A stretch of DNA of 64,000 bases from Schistosoma haematobium. Lineage: Eukaryota > Platyhelminthes > Trematoda > Strigeidida > Schistosomatidae. The notes beneath the pieces were generated by a model, which saw only the letters and a program-made list of their open reading frames with translations, was not told the origin of the DNA and searched no databases. The position numbers and the translations under genes are program-made. This document shows positions 1-10,727 of this stretch, piece by piece (positions within the stretch are counted from its first letter, which is position 1; each line of letters starts with the position of its first letter). The DNA lies in NCBI RefSeq assembly GCF_000699445.3, contig NC_067198.1, positions 30,135,536 to 30,199,535 on the forward strand, given 5' to 3'.

Positions 1-827
1 CTACCTAGAGATTTAGTTATTTTACTAGTGCAGTTGATAGTACCTAAATTTTTAATCTTATTATCTAAACTATGTTCGCATTTTAGGCTGCCAATATGAT
101 AAAGCAATCCATAAATCCAAACACGATTAGCAGCAACGACTATGATGGGTTTGTTGATAAATGTTAAGGGCGATTCAGAGGATTTTTAAATTTAGAAGAC
201 ATGAAGATATAGTGCAACGTATGTACGGGCCAGGTCAACATGCAGGTTGTTGACGTATATGACAATTTAAAAATAATGAACATGACCAGAAAATAATTTT
301 AAAGTTAAGACTGCTTGTGAAACTTCAGACAGGAATGTGACGCGTTATAAACATTCCACAAGAAGTTACTGCATTTAGCCTAGGGACACTTACAAATATA
401 TGACAAAAGCAACTGGAAAACATATACATGTTAAGCACAAAAAATCATCCAATAAAATGGTTGAACTCGCCTGAATTATTTTTGAAAATTAGATTATTCA
501 GTGGACGACATATATAACGCCGTTCGTGAGGAGTAGTAATAATCCAAAAGTATCCAGAATAAAACATACAGTATGGCAATTAATTCCAGGGTGCTTGATG
601 CTGTTGACGTTTTGTCACTCGCTCGGATCAGAACAATCGAATGAATCCAGATAATTGTGTGGTTGCCATTGAACGAGTCATTTAAAATGACCTTATGGTT
701 GCAGAAAACTTATATCTGAAACTCACCGTATGTTTTTGGAGAAGTGTTATCCTTGTTGTTTGGCAATGGAACTCGAAAATATGAAATTATATTTATGTAT
801 TTCTATTTTGTATCTTATTATTTTATG
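1..827. other. Intergenic, no gene recognised
   Basis: AT-rich DNA with no convincing open frame, RNA gene or recognised repeat on either strand. Confidence 0.5.
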
Positions 828-915
828 CAGACAATGGAGCAGTTCTTCAGGTTTTATTGGTTTTCACCATTACCTTTAAAGTAGATTCTTCTTTACTTTT
901 TACTTGAGGGCGACT
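828..915 (+). repeat. Short dispersed repeat, also at 51036-51126
   Basis: About 90 bases running from a 'caatggagcagtt.ttcagg' block to 'gagggcgact' align at roughly 70 percent with 51036-51126. The other copy follows gypsy RNaseH debris, so this is probably retroelement residue, but neither copy has a recognisable frame. Confidence 0.4.
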
Positions 916-1307
916 CAAGAGGCAGGTGAGTAAACACCTGATAGCCAGTCTGAGCATGGAAAAATCGTACCTCACCAACATGGTGTTGGGTAGCCCGCTC
1001 GCGGCACTTCCTCAGATATTCTTGTTCCACATTCTTACACTCCTTCTCTTGAGAGCACGTAGCAAACCATCAGCGATAGTTGTAGAAGAAATCACATGCT
1101 ACAGAATAAGATGACAAGCTAGCAAATGAAAAGACATCTATGGACTATCGTTGATTGCTGACGGAATTAGTCGTCATTGATTAGAAGTCAAACAATGAGC
1201 GAGTTGATAATTTTCGTTTGGGCTGGAAAAACAGAACTAAGGTGTTTTTGATAGATACGTTAATCGAACCGACGTTCCTACGGAAGTCGATTCTAGGGGG
1301 AAGCTAA
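916..1307. other. Intergenic, no feature seen
   Basis: A 62-codon frame at 926-1114 has no recognisable motif and is not supported. Nothing else was seen. Confidence 0.4.
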
Positions 1308-1832
1308 TGTAACAGCTTAGGTTGGTTGGTTTAGAGTTGACCTCAAACAAACAAGCATATGCTAAAACAATATTGTTCAAATATTTATTCACTTCCTTAT
1401 TTTGTATAAGCGTTATATTTCCTATTATCTTATATTGAATGTTGAGAGGCTTTGTTTGTCTAATTAAATAACCCCACGCTCCACTGTGTCTGCGCGAAGA
1501 TCGAAATAAAGACCTATTCACTACTTGTCTGGTTTCTTCTATCAATATCACGTCGGGCTCACCAGTTTCGTGCCTTAAGGTAACCATCGTGCTATTGATA
1601 GAAGAAACCAGACAAGTAGTGAATAGGTCTTTATTTCGATCTTCGCGCAGACACAGTGGAGCGTGGGGTTATTTAATTAGACAAACAAAGCCTCTCAACA
1701 TTCAATATAAGATAATAGGAAATATAACGCTTATACAAAATAAGGAAGTGAATAAATATTTGAACAATATTGTTTTAGCATATGCTTATTTGTTTGAGGT
1801 CAACTCTTAATTAACCAACCTAAGCTGTTACA
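1308..1832. mobile_element. Folded-back LTR of a CsRn1/Boudicca-like gypsy element
   Basis: Two 239-bp arms, 1308-1546 and 1594-1832, are inverted copies differing at only a few bases, with a 47-bp loop between them. Read from its outer end, each arm starts TGTAACAG and carries an AATAAA signal, as an LTR does. On the minus strand the right arm continues through 1593-1566 and meets TGGTGAGCCCGACGTGAT (1565-1548). That is the complement of a tRNA-Trp 3' end with one mismatch and has the position of a primer-binding site. The left arm then repeats the LTR in reverse. Open frames on both strands here (1237-1587 and 1589-1810) give the same peptide and are shadows of the arms. The family name is inferred from the tRNA-Trp primer, known for the CsRn1 clade. 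Confidence 0.65.
1548..1565 (-). other. tRNA-Trp-type primer-binding site
   Basis: The minus strand reads TGGTGAGCCCGACGTGAT. It starts with TGG, as expected for pairing with a tRNA CCA end, and is complementary to the tRNA-Trp 3' end except for one base (recalled sequence, not searched). It lies in the loop between the LTR arms. Confidence 0.6.
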
Positions 1833-3397
1833 GGGAGTTGATGGGGACTGCTAGACCCACCATAGAGTGGCTCAATGTCGGTATAATTATGGTTGTCGAA
1901 TCTATCGTTGTGGTTGCCTACTAGCAATATGAAGACGTGGTTTGCTTTCCTGGAAGTGTTTAAATATTACAGTATGGTGGTGAAAAGTGGACACTTCCGG
2001 TCACAGGCGAAATATCAACGAGTTTACGTGAAATTCGAAGTGCTTGCGTTGGAAAATGCATGTCAGACAGTCTGTATTATTTATCGTGATAGGCTTCTCA
2101 CTGAAGATCTGGCTTATCCTTAAACCTGTTCACGAATAGAGTCGAGAACGTTAGCCAAGGTACCACTAAGTAAGGAAAGGCGGAATTCCATCTCAGTTCA
2201 TTCGTGCATAGTTAACGCTGCCAACCCTATGTCCTTGTAGATGACCAGTTCTAAAGAGAAGAATAGCTTGAGAATTTCAACGCACGAATCACTATTTGGA
2301 ATATTGTGTTACCTCGAGTTGTGAGGTAAAATAAAGAAGAACCGTTTGGCCGTTCCATAGGCTCATCGTGGGACAAATTGAAAAGGTCTACCACTGACTT
2401 AGAACACACACAGTGAACATACTCAGATGCATCAACATTCCTATGAAGCATTAGTCAACTATATGTGAGATGATGGAAAGAAAAGTCCATTTTCGATTGA
2501 TTTACTCATTATGAGTTTAGTTCAAGATTACTTCCGTTTTGATTCAGTGTAATGATTACTCAATGTAGTATTTATTCTATTGTCTCGTATAATATTTTAT
2601 TCTGTATAATATACGATATTCTTGTATTCCATTGACATGAACTATGCTCAGTCTGTGATTTGTTATAACTCCAAGTATTTTTCATATATATGATTTCATT
2701 CTAATTATTAATCAAAATGGGTGTACAATCAATACAAAATGATTGTATTTTCTACTAGAGTCGTCGTCGTCATCGTGTTTTGAGATTAATAAATCATCAC
2801 TTATACCAGTCTTTGTGTTCTTACTTTTACGTCGTGGGAATTGCAGGGGCCCTTGTTCCAAGTATAAGTGATGAGCGTTTCCGACATAACAATCAACGAC
2901 AACCAGATACTAAAAGTAGCATTAAAAGTGTCAAGACAATAAGCATTCAAACAACAAATTATAACAGCATGAATGCAGATTTTTAGGTCGGTTTTCATGT
3001 AGGTGGCGAATGGAATCCAGAATGTATCTTCGTTTACTCATTCGAAGTGTGTGGCGTGTTACCATAGCACTCAAAAACGTTTAGCAGCTACTACACTTGG
3101 GCATCCAGTTGCCTTCAAATTTTAGCGTAAAATTACTCTCAGATCATTTTGTTCATACGCGTGTGGAAGTGCTTTCACATTGGTGGTACACTAGTGAATA
3201 TTACAGCTCCAACCCGAACTAGCAAACGAGTTTCGGAACCAAATCACAGTTCACAACATTGAAGCCACTGAACTAAACGGTAAAATTCAACTTGAAGAAC
3301 AAGACGACTAGACTTACAGCTAATATCTTTCAAAATTAATAAGACGTCGACGACTTTAGTAGTTGTCTTATTTCACTGACATAGAACTTATATATAT
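1833..3397. other. Intergenic, no gene recognised
   Basis: Several short frames (1893-2123, 2251-2451, and 2780-2986 with its opposite-strand overlap) lack motifs and splice context. No repeat was recognised. Confidence 0.4.
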
Positions 3398-3406
3398 ATA
3401 TAATAG
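3398..3406. repeat. Target-site duplication, left copy
   Basis: ATATAATAG immediately precedes the 5' end of the RTE element and is repeated exactly at 6623-6631 after its 3' tail. Confidence 0.75.
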
Positions 3407-6400
3407 ATAACTCCGCCTGGAGTCCCTCCGAGTGCTGCTGCCGGTCCCAAGCCCGGATAAAGGAGGGGGGTTGGGCATGGGGTTAGCGTCCCCACCCCGA
3501 GGAAAACTAACTCGCTAAAAAACACTAACCAGAAAAAATTATTCAGACCTCCTAAACTCTGCCCTGCGAGTCAGAAGGTCTTCATTTAGAAGAATTATGA
3601 CGCCTCATGATGAAAGCCGAATTCCTTCGGAAGTTACGAGGCCGATGTACCTTCTGACAACCAGAGCGACCATTTATTTAGGTACATGGAATGCTCGTAC
3701 AATGTGGGACACCTGGAGAGCCCTCCAAATCGCTGCAGAAATGAGGAGATACAACATAGAGGTGCTTGGGATCAGTGGAAACACATTGGACGCAAGTTGG
3801 ACAACAACGATTATCTTCAGGAGAGCTTCTGTTATACTCCAGCCATGAAGAAGTAAATGCCCCACATACACAAGGAGTTGCATTGATGCTGTCCAAACAA
3901 GCACAAAATGCACTTATAGGATGGGAATCTCATGGACCAAGGATCATCAAATCCTCCTTCAAAACAAAGAAAAAGGGCATTTCAATGAACATCATCCAAT
4001 GCTATGCGCCTACCAACGACCACAATGAAGACGCTAAAGATCAATTCTACAATAGGCTGCAGTCAATCATCGAGAAGTGCCCAACAAAGGACCTGACCAT
4101 TCTGATGGGAGATTTCAATGCCAAGGTTGGAACGGACAACACTGGATATGAAGACATCATGGGACGACACGGACTGGGAGAAATAAACGAAAATGGTGAG
4201 AGATTCGCAAACCTATGTGCCTTCAATAAGCTGGTCATAGGCGGCACCATATTCCCACATAAACGCATACACAAAACCACATGGACTTCACCGGATCACA
4301 CTACACAAGACCAAATCGACCATATTTGCATCAACAAAAAGTTCAGCAGGACAATGGAGGACGTGAGAACCAAGAGAGGAGCTGATATAGCTTCAGATCA
4401 TCACTTGCTCGTCTTCAAGATGAAACTGAAACTCAAGAAGCACTGGAAAACGGGGCGGATAATATCACAAAAGTTCAATACAGCATTTCTTCAGGACACT
4501 GGCAAACTCAACAAATTCAAGATAGTCCTCAACAACAAGTTTCAGGCCTTTCATGATCTACTCAATGGAGAAGGAACTACTGCGGAGAGCAACTGGAAGG
4601 GGATCAAAGAGGCAATTATTTCAACATGTCATGAGGTCCTGGGTCACAAGAAGCACCATCACAAGGAATGGATCACTGTTGATACACTGGATAAGATTCA
4701 AGAAAGAAGGAACAAGAAGGCAGCAATCAATACCAGCCGAACAAGAGCAGAAAAAGCCAAGGCACAAGCTGAATACACAGAAGTAAACAAACAAGTGAAG
4801 AGGAGCATCAGAACCGACAAACGTAAATATGTGGAAGATTTAGCAACGACGGCGGAAAAGGCTGCAAGAGAAGGAAACATGAGACAATTGTATGACACGA
4901 CAAAGAAACTCTCTGGAAATCGCCGCAAACCAGAACGACCAGTGAAAAGCAAGGAAGGCGAGGTGATCATCAACATTGTAGAGCAACGGAACAGGTGGGT
5001 AGAACACTTCAAAGAACTCTTGAATAGACCAGCTCCACTGAACCCACCCAATATCGAAGCAGCACCCACGGACCTCCCAATCGATGTTGGCCCACCAACA
5101 ATTGAAGAAATCAGCATGGCCATCAGACAAATCAAGAGTGGCAAGGCAGCAGGACCGGACAACATCCCTGCAGAGGCACTAAAAGCAGACGTAGCGGCAA
5201 CCGCAAGGATACTCCACATTCTCTTCAATAAGATTTGGAATGAGGAACAAGTACCAAAAGACTGGAAAGAAGGACTTCTGATCAAAATACCGAAGAACGG
5301 TGATCTCAGCAAGTGTGATAACTACAGGGGCATCACTCTTCTCTCAATACCGGGAAAAGTCTTCAACAGGGTATTGTTAAACAGAATGAAGGACTGCGTA
5401 GACGCCCAACTTCGTGACTAACAGGCAGGATTCCGTAAGGATAGATCGTGTACAGACCAAATCGCAACTCTACGGATCATTGTGGAACAATCAATTGAAT
5501 GTAATTCATCATTCTATATCAACTTCATTGACTACGAAAAGGCATTTGATAGCGTGGACAGAACAACACTATAGAAGCTTCTTCGACACTACGGCGTGCC
5601 TCAGAAGATAGTCAATATCATACAGAACTCATATGATGGATTACACTGCAAAATTGTGCATGGAGGACAGTTGACAAAGTCGTTCGAAGTGAAGACCGGT
5701 GTTAGGCAAGGTTGCTTACTCTCACCCTTTCTCTTTATCCTGGTGACCGACTGGATCATGAAGACGTCAACATATGAAGGGAAGCACGGGATACAATGGA
5801 CATCTAGGATGTAGTTGGATGATCTAGACTTCGCAGATGATCTGGTCCTTCTATCCCAAACGCAACAACAGATGCAGGAGAAGACGAACAGTGTGGCAGC
5901 AGCCTCAGCAGCAGTAGGTCTCAATATACACAAAGGGAAAAGCAGGATTCTCCGATACAACACAGAATGCACCAATCCAATCACAATTGACGGAGAAGAT
6001 TTGGAAGATGTAAAAACCTTTACATATTTGGGCAGCATCATTGATGAACAGGGTGGATCTGATGCAGATGTGAAGGCGTGGATCGGCAAAGCAAGAGCAG
6101 CATATTTACAATTGAAGAACATCTGGAACTCAAAGCAACTGTCAACCAACACCAAGGTCAGGATTTTCAATACAAATGACAAGACAGTTCTACTGTATGG
6201 GGCAGAAACCTGGAGAACTACGAAAGCCATCATCCAGAAAATACAGGTGTTTATTAACAGTTGTCTAGGCAAAATACTTCAGATCCGTTAGCCGGACACT
6301 ATTAGCAACAACCAACTGTGGGAGAGAACATACCAAATCCCAGCGGAGGAAAAAATTAGGAAGAAGCGCTGGAAGTGGATAGGACACACATTGAGGAAAG

Positions 6401-6622
6401 CACCCAAATGCGTCACAAGACAGGCCCCCACGTGGAATCCTCAAGGCCATAGGAAAAGAGGAAGACCAAAGAACACATTACGCCGAGAAATGGAAATAGA
6501 CATGAGAAAAATGAAAAAGAATTGAATGGAACTAGAAAAGAAGGCCCAGGACAGAGTGAGTTGGAGAATGCTGGTCAGCGGCCTATGCTCCACTAGGAGT
6601 AACAGGCGTAAGTAAGTAAGTA
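3407..6622 (+). mobile_element. Full-length RTE-clade non-LTR retrotransposon (schistosome SR2/Perere-3-like)
   Basis: The 3.2-kb element is bounded by an exact 9-bp duplication. It has a GC-richer 5' leader (3410-3590, including a GGAGGGGGGTTGGG block), one long apurinic-endonuclease plus reverse-transcriptase frame, and a 3' end of GTAA repeats, as is typical of RTE elements. The intact ends and duplication show a complete insertion by target-primed reverse transcription. One frameshift and five stops make it non-autonomous now. It lies in intergenic DNA upstream of POC5. Confidence 0.9.
3597..6615 (+). pseudogene. RTE endonuclease-reverse transcriptase pseudogene
   Basis: The endonuclease part begins with GTWNARTMWDTWRALQ and continues with the frameshifted THWTQVG block, QCYAPTND, ILMGDFNAKVG, QIDHICI and SDHHLLV, matching the APE fold. 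The RT part has SGKAAGPDNIPAEALK, YRGITLLSIPGKVFNRVL, a GVRQGCLLSPFLF block and the FADDLVLLSQ active-site motif. It ends with a C-terminal basic region rich in [10 protein letters not shown]. An extra G in the doublet at 3777-3778 shifts the frame after LGIS. In-frame stops lie at 5419, 5572, 5812, 6289 and 6523; the natural stop is at 6613. All five stops are one transition away from Gln or Trp codons. The start is uncertain because the frame is open upstream of the ATG at 3597. The product would nick target DNA and copy element RNA. Confidence 0.9.
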
Positions 6623-6631
6623 ATATAATAG
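6623..6631. repeat. Target-site duplication, right copy
   Basis: ATATAATAG, identical to 3398-3406, follows the GTAA-repeat tail of the RTE element. Confidence 0.75.
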
Positions 6632-7004
6632 GTGACCTAATATGTCGCTTTACCGTACACTGCTTTTATCAGTTTCCCCGCAGGTAGTGATCAATTCACT
6701 CCTTAAATCATTCTGCAGTTGTAAAGCTGCTGACATCTAATCAAATCCCTCGCCGAAGTGGATGAATATCACGTAAACTGGCAAACCGCTACCTTGGAAA
6801 TTTGTCAATATTTTCTCTCATTTCGTAAGTCATAAAAGCAGACTTGTTTATTCCGAAACTCTTGTTGTCCTGGGGTTAACAGATCATACTATTCTACATG
6901 ATCCAACAACCCACCCCAAGCTTTCTTCTAAAACTCCAACCACTATACCAGGTATAATCACTAGTCTATACCTGGACTCGACCCATCGCACATTAGATAT
7001 TTTT

Positions 7005-7600
7005 TCGTCCCTTCTTTTCCCTCCAAACATATTATGTTCCTAAACATCCAAAGTCTATGACTAAAGACAAATTATCCTAAGTAAATTAGCTTGTCAGGTT
7101 AATTTTATCCTCACCACATATATATTACAATTAGAAATTGATATTTGACTGTTATCTGCAATTAATTGTGTTTTTCGTAGCATCATTCTAAATTATTATT
7201 GCAGAAAGGTTTGTACTAATATCAAGTTTTTATCTGTATCCCTTCACATCAATTTACATGTATTTGCCTGAACGCAGTGAAAAACTAAAAAAAGTAATGG
7301 TTTTCTTCAGAGGCCGATATTTATTACGCCCTTATTATCATCGTCGAACCCTGTCAGTAGTTGTTCGTTTATTTTCTTTATCTTCTTTCTAAACAACTAT
7401 TATTCCTGAGCATCCGAAGTTTGTGACGAAGACAATATCTTGTGTTACACTTAAACAAATTAACTTTCCAGATTCAATTCATCTTCACTACATACAAATG
7501 ACTCATGCATATTGATATTCGATCATTCTTTGCAACTAATTGAGACTTTCTAAGCATCACTCTAAACTACTACTACACAAACAATTGTCCTACCGCAAAA
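7005..7600. repeat. Imperfect tandem duplication, about 360-bp period
   Basis: The block 7005-7235 recurs, diverged, at 7365-7600. Shared landmarks are 'cctaaacatccaaagtctatgac' against 'cctgagcatccgaagtttgtgac', a caaattaactt-like block, and the run 'attgatatt..gat' followed by 'agcatca.tctaaa'. No coding potential was seen. It is an old local duplication or two copies of an unrecognised repeat. Confidence 0.45.
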
Positions 7601-10482
7601 TCTTACTGCAATAACAAGTAATTTTCTTATTTATTTATTTTTAATCCTTTATTTTTTCCTCCTTTTCTTATATATTGGGCGATACATACATAATCGATTG
7701 TCCTTGTTCTGTGTCCACAGACACACTTAATAAACCATTTACAAACTGCGTTTCCTTCATTTCTATTCCATACTCTTGTCCCTTTCTTTCTTTAAAGTCA
7801 ACTGAATATTCTCAATTACACGGAACCTGTTTTTTCAAATATGGCAAATATTATGCATACATTATTGAGACTTGTGTATTATTGCATTTATGAAGAAATT
7901 CGAAATGGTTTCCTCACAACACTTATGTACTTATAAGCCGTTTGTGAATAACAATAATATTGGAGTTATGGAGGTTGAAAGAACACAATAAGATGGGAAT
8001 AAGGACGTTTCGGTGGTCAATTCCATTGACACAGCATACCGGACAACACTGTGAGTTATGCTGAGATGATGTTAGCAAGAGGTGATGACATTTGTGAATG
8101 TTACTCATAAGGCTCAGGTGACATACCAAGTTTAAGACTTCATGAGCCAAAAGCACTGATACTCTGACTGGTGTGTCAGTAGTGTGGCTATGAGAAGCGA
8201 TAATTACATAGTACTCCGAGTAGACCTCATCGAAGTTCAATGTGCGATAAGCAAATGTTAAGGTGAGCGAATACAAGCTAATTAGTCTTAAACCTTGCCC
8301 ACATCTTGATGTTGAAATAAGTCTATTAGCTCCTAAAATGCACCCAAATGATATTTTCCTACAAACAAATTACCCGTTAAAATCTTGACCGACTGCGGTC
8401 CTGCCCTTTTGAGGTCGGTATTTATTGTCCGATGCTCTAGTGCAGACTTTCTGCAGCTCACGAGTACCCTAATTCTCATGAATCAGTGATATCCAATGAA
8501 CTTAAGTGTGACTTTACCCTATGTAATTCATTTATTTAGAAGTCGCATGTCGTGTGACATACACATGTTGCTAGTTTAGTGCTCAGTTGTCACTTTTGAC
8601 ACCAATCATCCATTTAGTAGCGACATTTCATCACTCATTCGTTCTGATTATGCGGTATATTTGATTTGGATTATTTTTCACCCTATTTTATTTAACCACA
8701 CAAATCCGACATTATGCTGAACACAACATTTGGTAGGTTCTGCTTCACAAGTACTGTTATGTATTATTCAGGACAGCATATCAGGAGAGTTCTACGGTCT
8801 CATTAGATGAACTTTTGCTGTGTTTACGATACTTAATAAAATATGTTAATTACTCTCACTTATGATAGTCGTGCACGGTCTCATTGAAACGTCACTCGCA
8901 GCAAGTTGTGGTCGCGAAAATGCTTAGTTTAATGTTTTGTAGAAGATTAACTGGCTATAAAACGACCTACGGCATTGAAAAATCGTTTCGACATAGTCTA
9001 GGCTAGGTACTAGGCTAGCAGCAGCCTTTCATAAGAAGGACCAATCCAACTTCAATACATCCCAAGTTTTGGTTAAATAGGCGAGATTTGCTACATCAAC
9101 TAATGTTCGGTATTCAATTTACTTTTATCTCACACGTCAAATTACTGATCGGTTTCGTCTCCCCACGTAAGTCGTATTATTCTTTTAGTTGCTTATATTG
9201 AATAAACACTTGGTAAATGCTTAAAGAGACCCCAAAATAGTGGTCTCTGTCTTGGTATATATGTTTATATGTATCGGACTATTAAAATATTTACCAGAAC
9301 CTAAGTTCAACACAGTTGTTACTGTATATGAAGAAAGTGATATTACGCTCTGCCTATTTCGTTCAATTTTAAAATCTCAGACACTACTTCGCAGCTGCTA
9401 CGATTACACCATGAGATCTTTTTTAGAATGATAGCATTATAAACTCATTATATGTGGATAAACTGTAAAGTATTAATGTTTCGACTGTTTTTAGCACTCC
9501 TTGACCCACCAACATCATTATGGCTTATTCTCAAATAATGTGTTGCACGAGACATGCCAGTTTTAGTGGCAGGATCAAAACATTTATAAGCGAGTTCATA
9601 ACGATTTTTCGACGACCTGATAAATAGAAGTATGATCAATATAAGTGGTAAAATTATCAAAGGGAACACGATCGATTAGTTTGTTCATAACTATTGAATA
9701 GATACTGCCTATATTTACCTATTATCGATATACTTGTCGTCGTTAACCGTGACTGTTGCTATCTAACGTACATTTTATTAGTATGCATATTTTTCATCCT
9801 TATACCACACAATCTATAACCGTGCTGTTTCCATTGGTGCTCTGGAGACAATTTTTCTCTGGCCATGAATTGACGAGGTCAGAGAAGTCATTAGCAAGCA
9901 AAAGAGACATTCGAACCTACCTCAATACAAGGAACGACTCTCTCAAGTTTCACCGACACGAGTCCATCATGCCACACCTCGGTTCCAGTTCATGCTCATC
10001 CCGAGAACCACCTAGTATTTTACCTTCGAACCGGCATGCAGACCTCGCCTTCTATCATAGGGTGAAGACAACTTCTCGAGTTAGGATGTGTAACGTATCA
10101 TGTTTGTAGTCTGTCACCGATGATTATTAGGTTTCACACCCTCAGCTATCGATTAAATGCTGACTCGACTAATCCAAACCACTGACCAACTTTTGCGTAG
10201 AGATAAATATGTAGTCGCAGGTAGCCAGCGAAATAAAGATGAGACGACGAATCATCATTTGTAGACTAAGTGCTGCAGATCGTACACAGTGACGAACTAA
10301 TACTAGAGGAAGGTTTAAATACACGATCTCAATATTGCTCTGTATTACCAAATTTTTGACTTGAAAGCACACAGTTCAAAACCGAAAGAATGTTTTATTC
10401 CTAAGTATGAAATTAATTTTGAGCAGTTGTTTTGCGCATTGTCATTATGTAAACACAAACAATCTCACATTTGAAATTTCGG
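7601..10482. other. Intergenic upstream of POC5
   Basis: Frames at 7675-7893, 7923-8276, 9240-9431, 9448-9669, 9756-10109 and 10169-10372 have no recognised domain and no consistent splice sites. The POC5 promoter should lie near the right end, but no canonical element could be picked out. An in-frame stop lies at 10450. Confidence 0.4.
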
Positions 10483-10567
10483 ATGTTATCTGAAGGTCGC
10501 AGTTCTGATATAAATGATACTTTCTCATACTCAAACGACCCATCAAACACGAGTGAATATAATCCAG
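10483..10567 (+). CDS. POC5: POC5 exon 1
   Basis: MLSEGRSSDINDTFSYSNDP-type N-terminus. The donor is CCAG|gttggt, leaving phase 1, which joins exon 2 to make a Glu codon. Confidence 0.7.
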
Positions 10568-10694
10568 GTTGGTTTCTAGCCACTGTTTTATTCCCTAAAA
10601 TTTATGATTTGTTTCCAATAAATCAAGATCATTGCACTGTCCTTCAACTTAATATCATCTGATGACCCCGTGTAGACATCTCGCGAGTTTTACC

Positions 10695-10727
<33 letters not shown>

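Noticed and set aside
1237..1810. Open frames on both strands giving the same 70-residue peptide
   Set aside because: They are the two arms of the folded-back LTR read in opposite directions, not a duplicated gene.
4698..6272. Long minus-strand frames opposite the RTE element
   Set aside because: They are shadows of the RTE coding frame, without motifs of their own.
7923..8276. 117-codon minus-strand frame
   Set aside because: No recognisable motif, low-complexity composition and no splice or start context.
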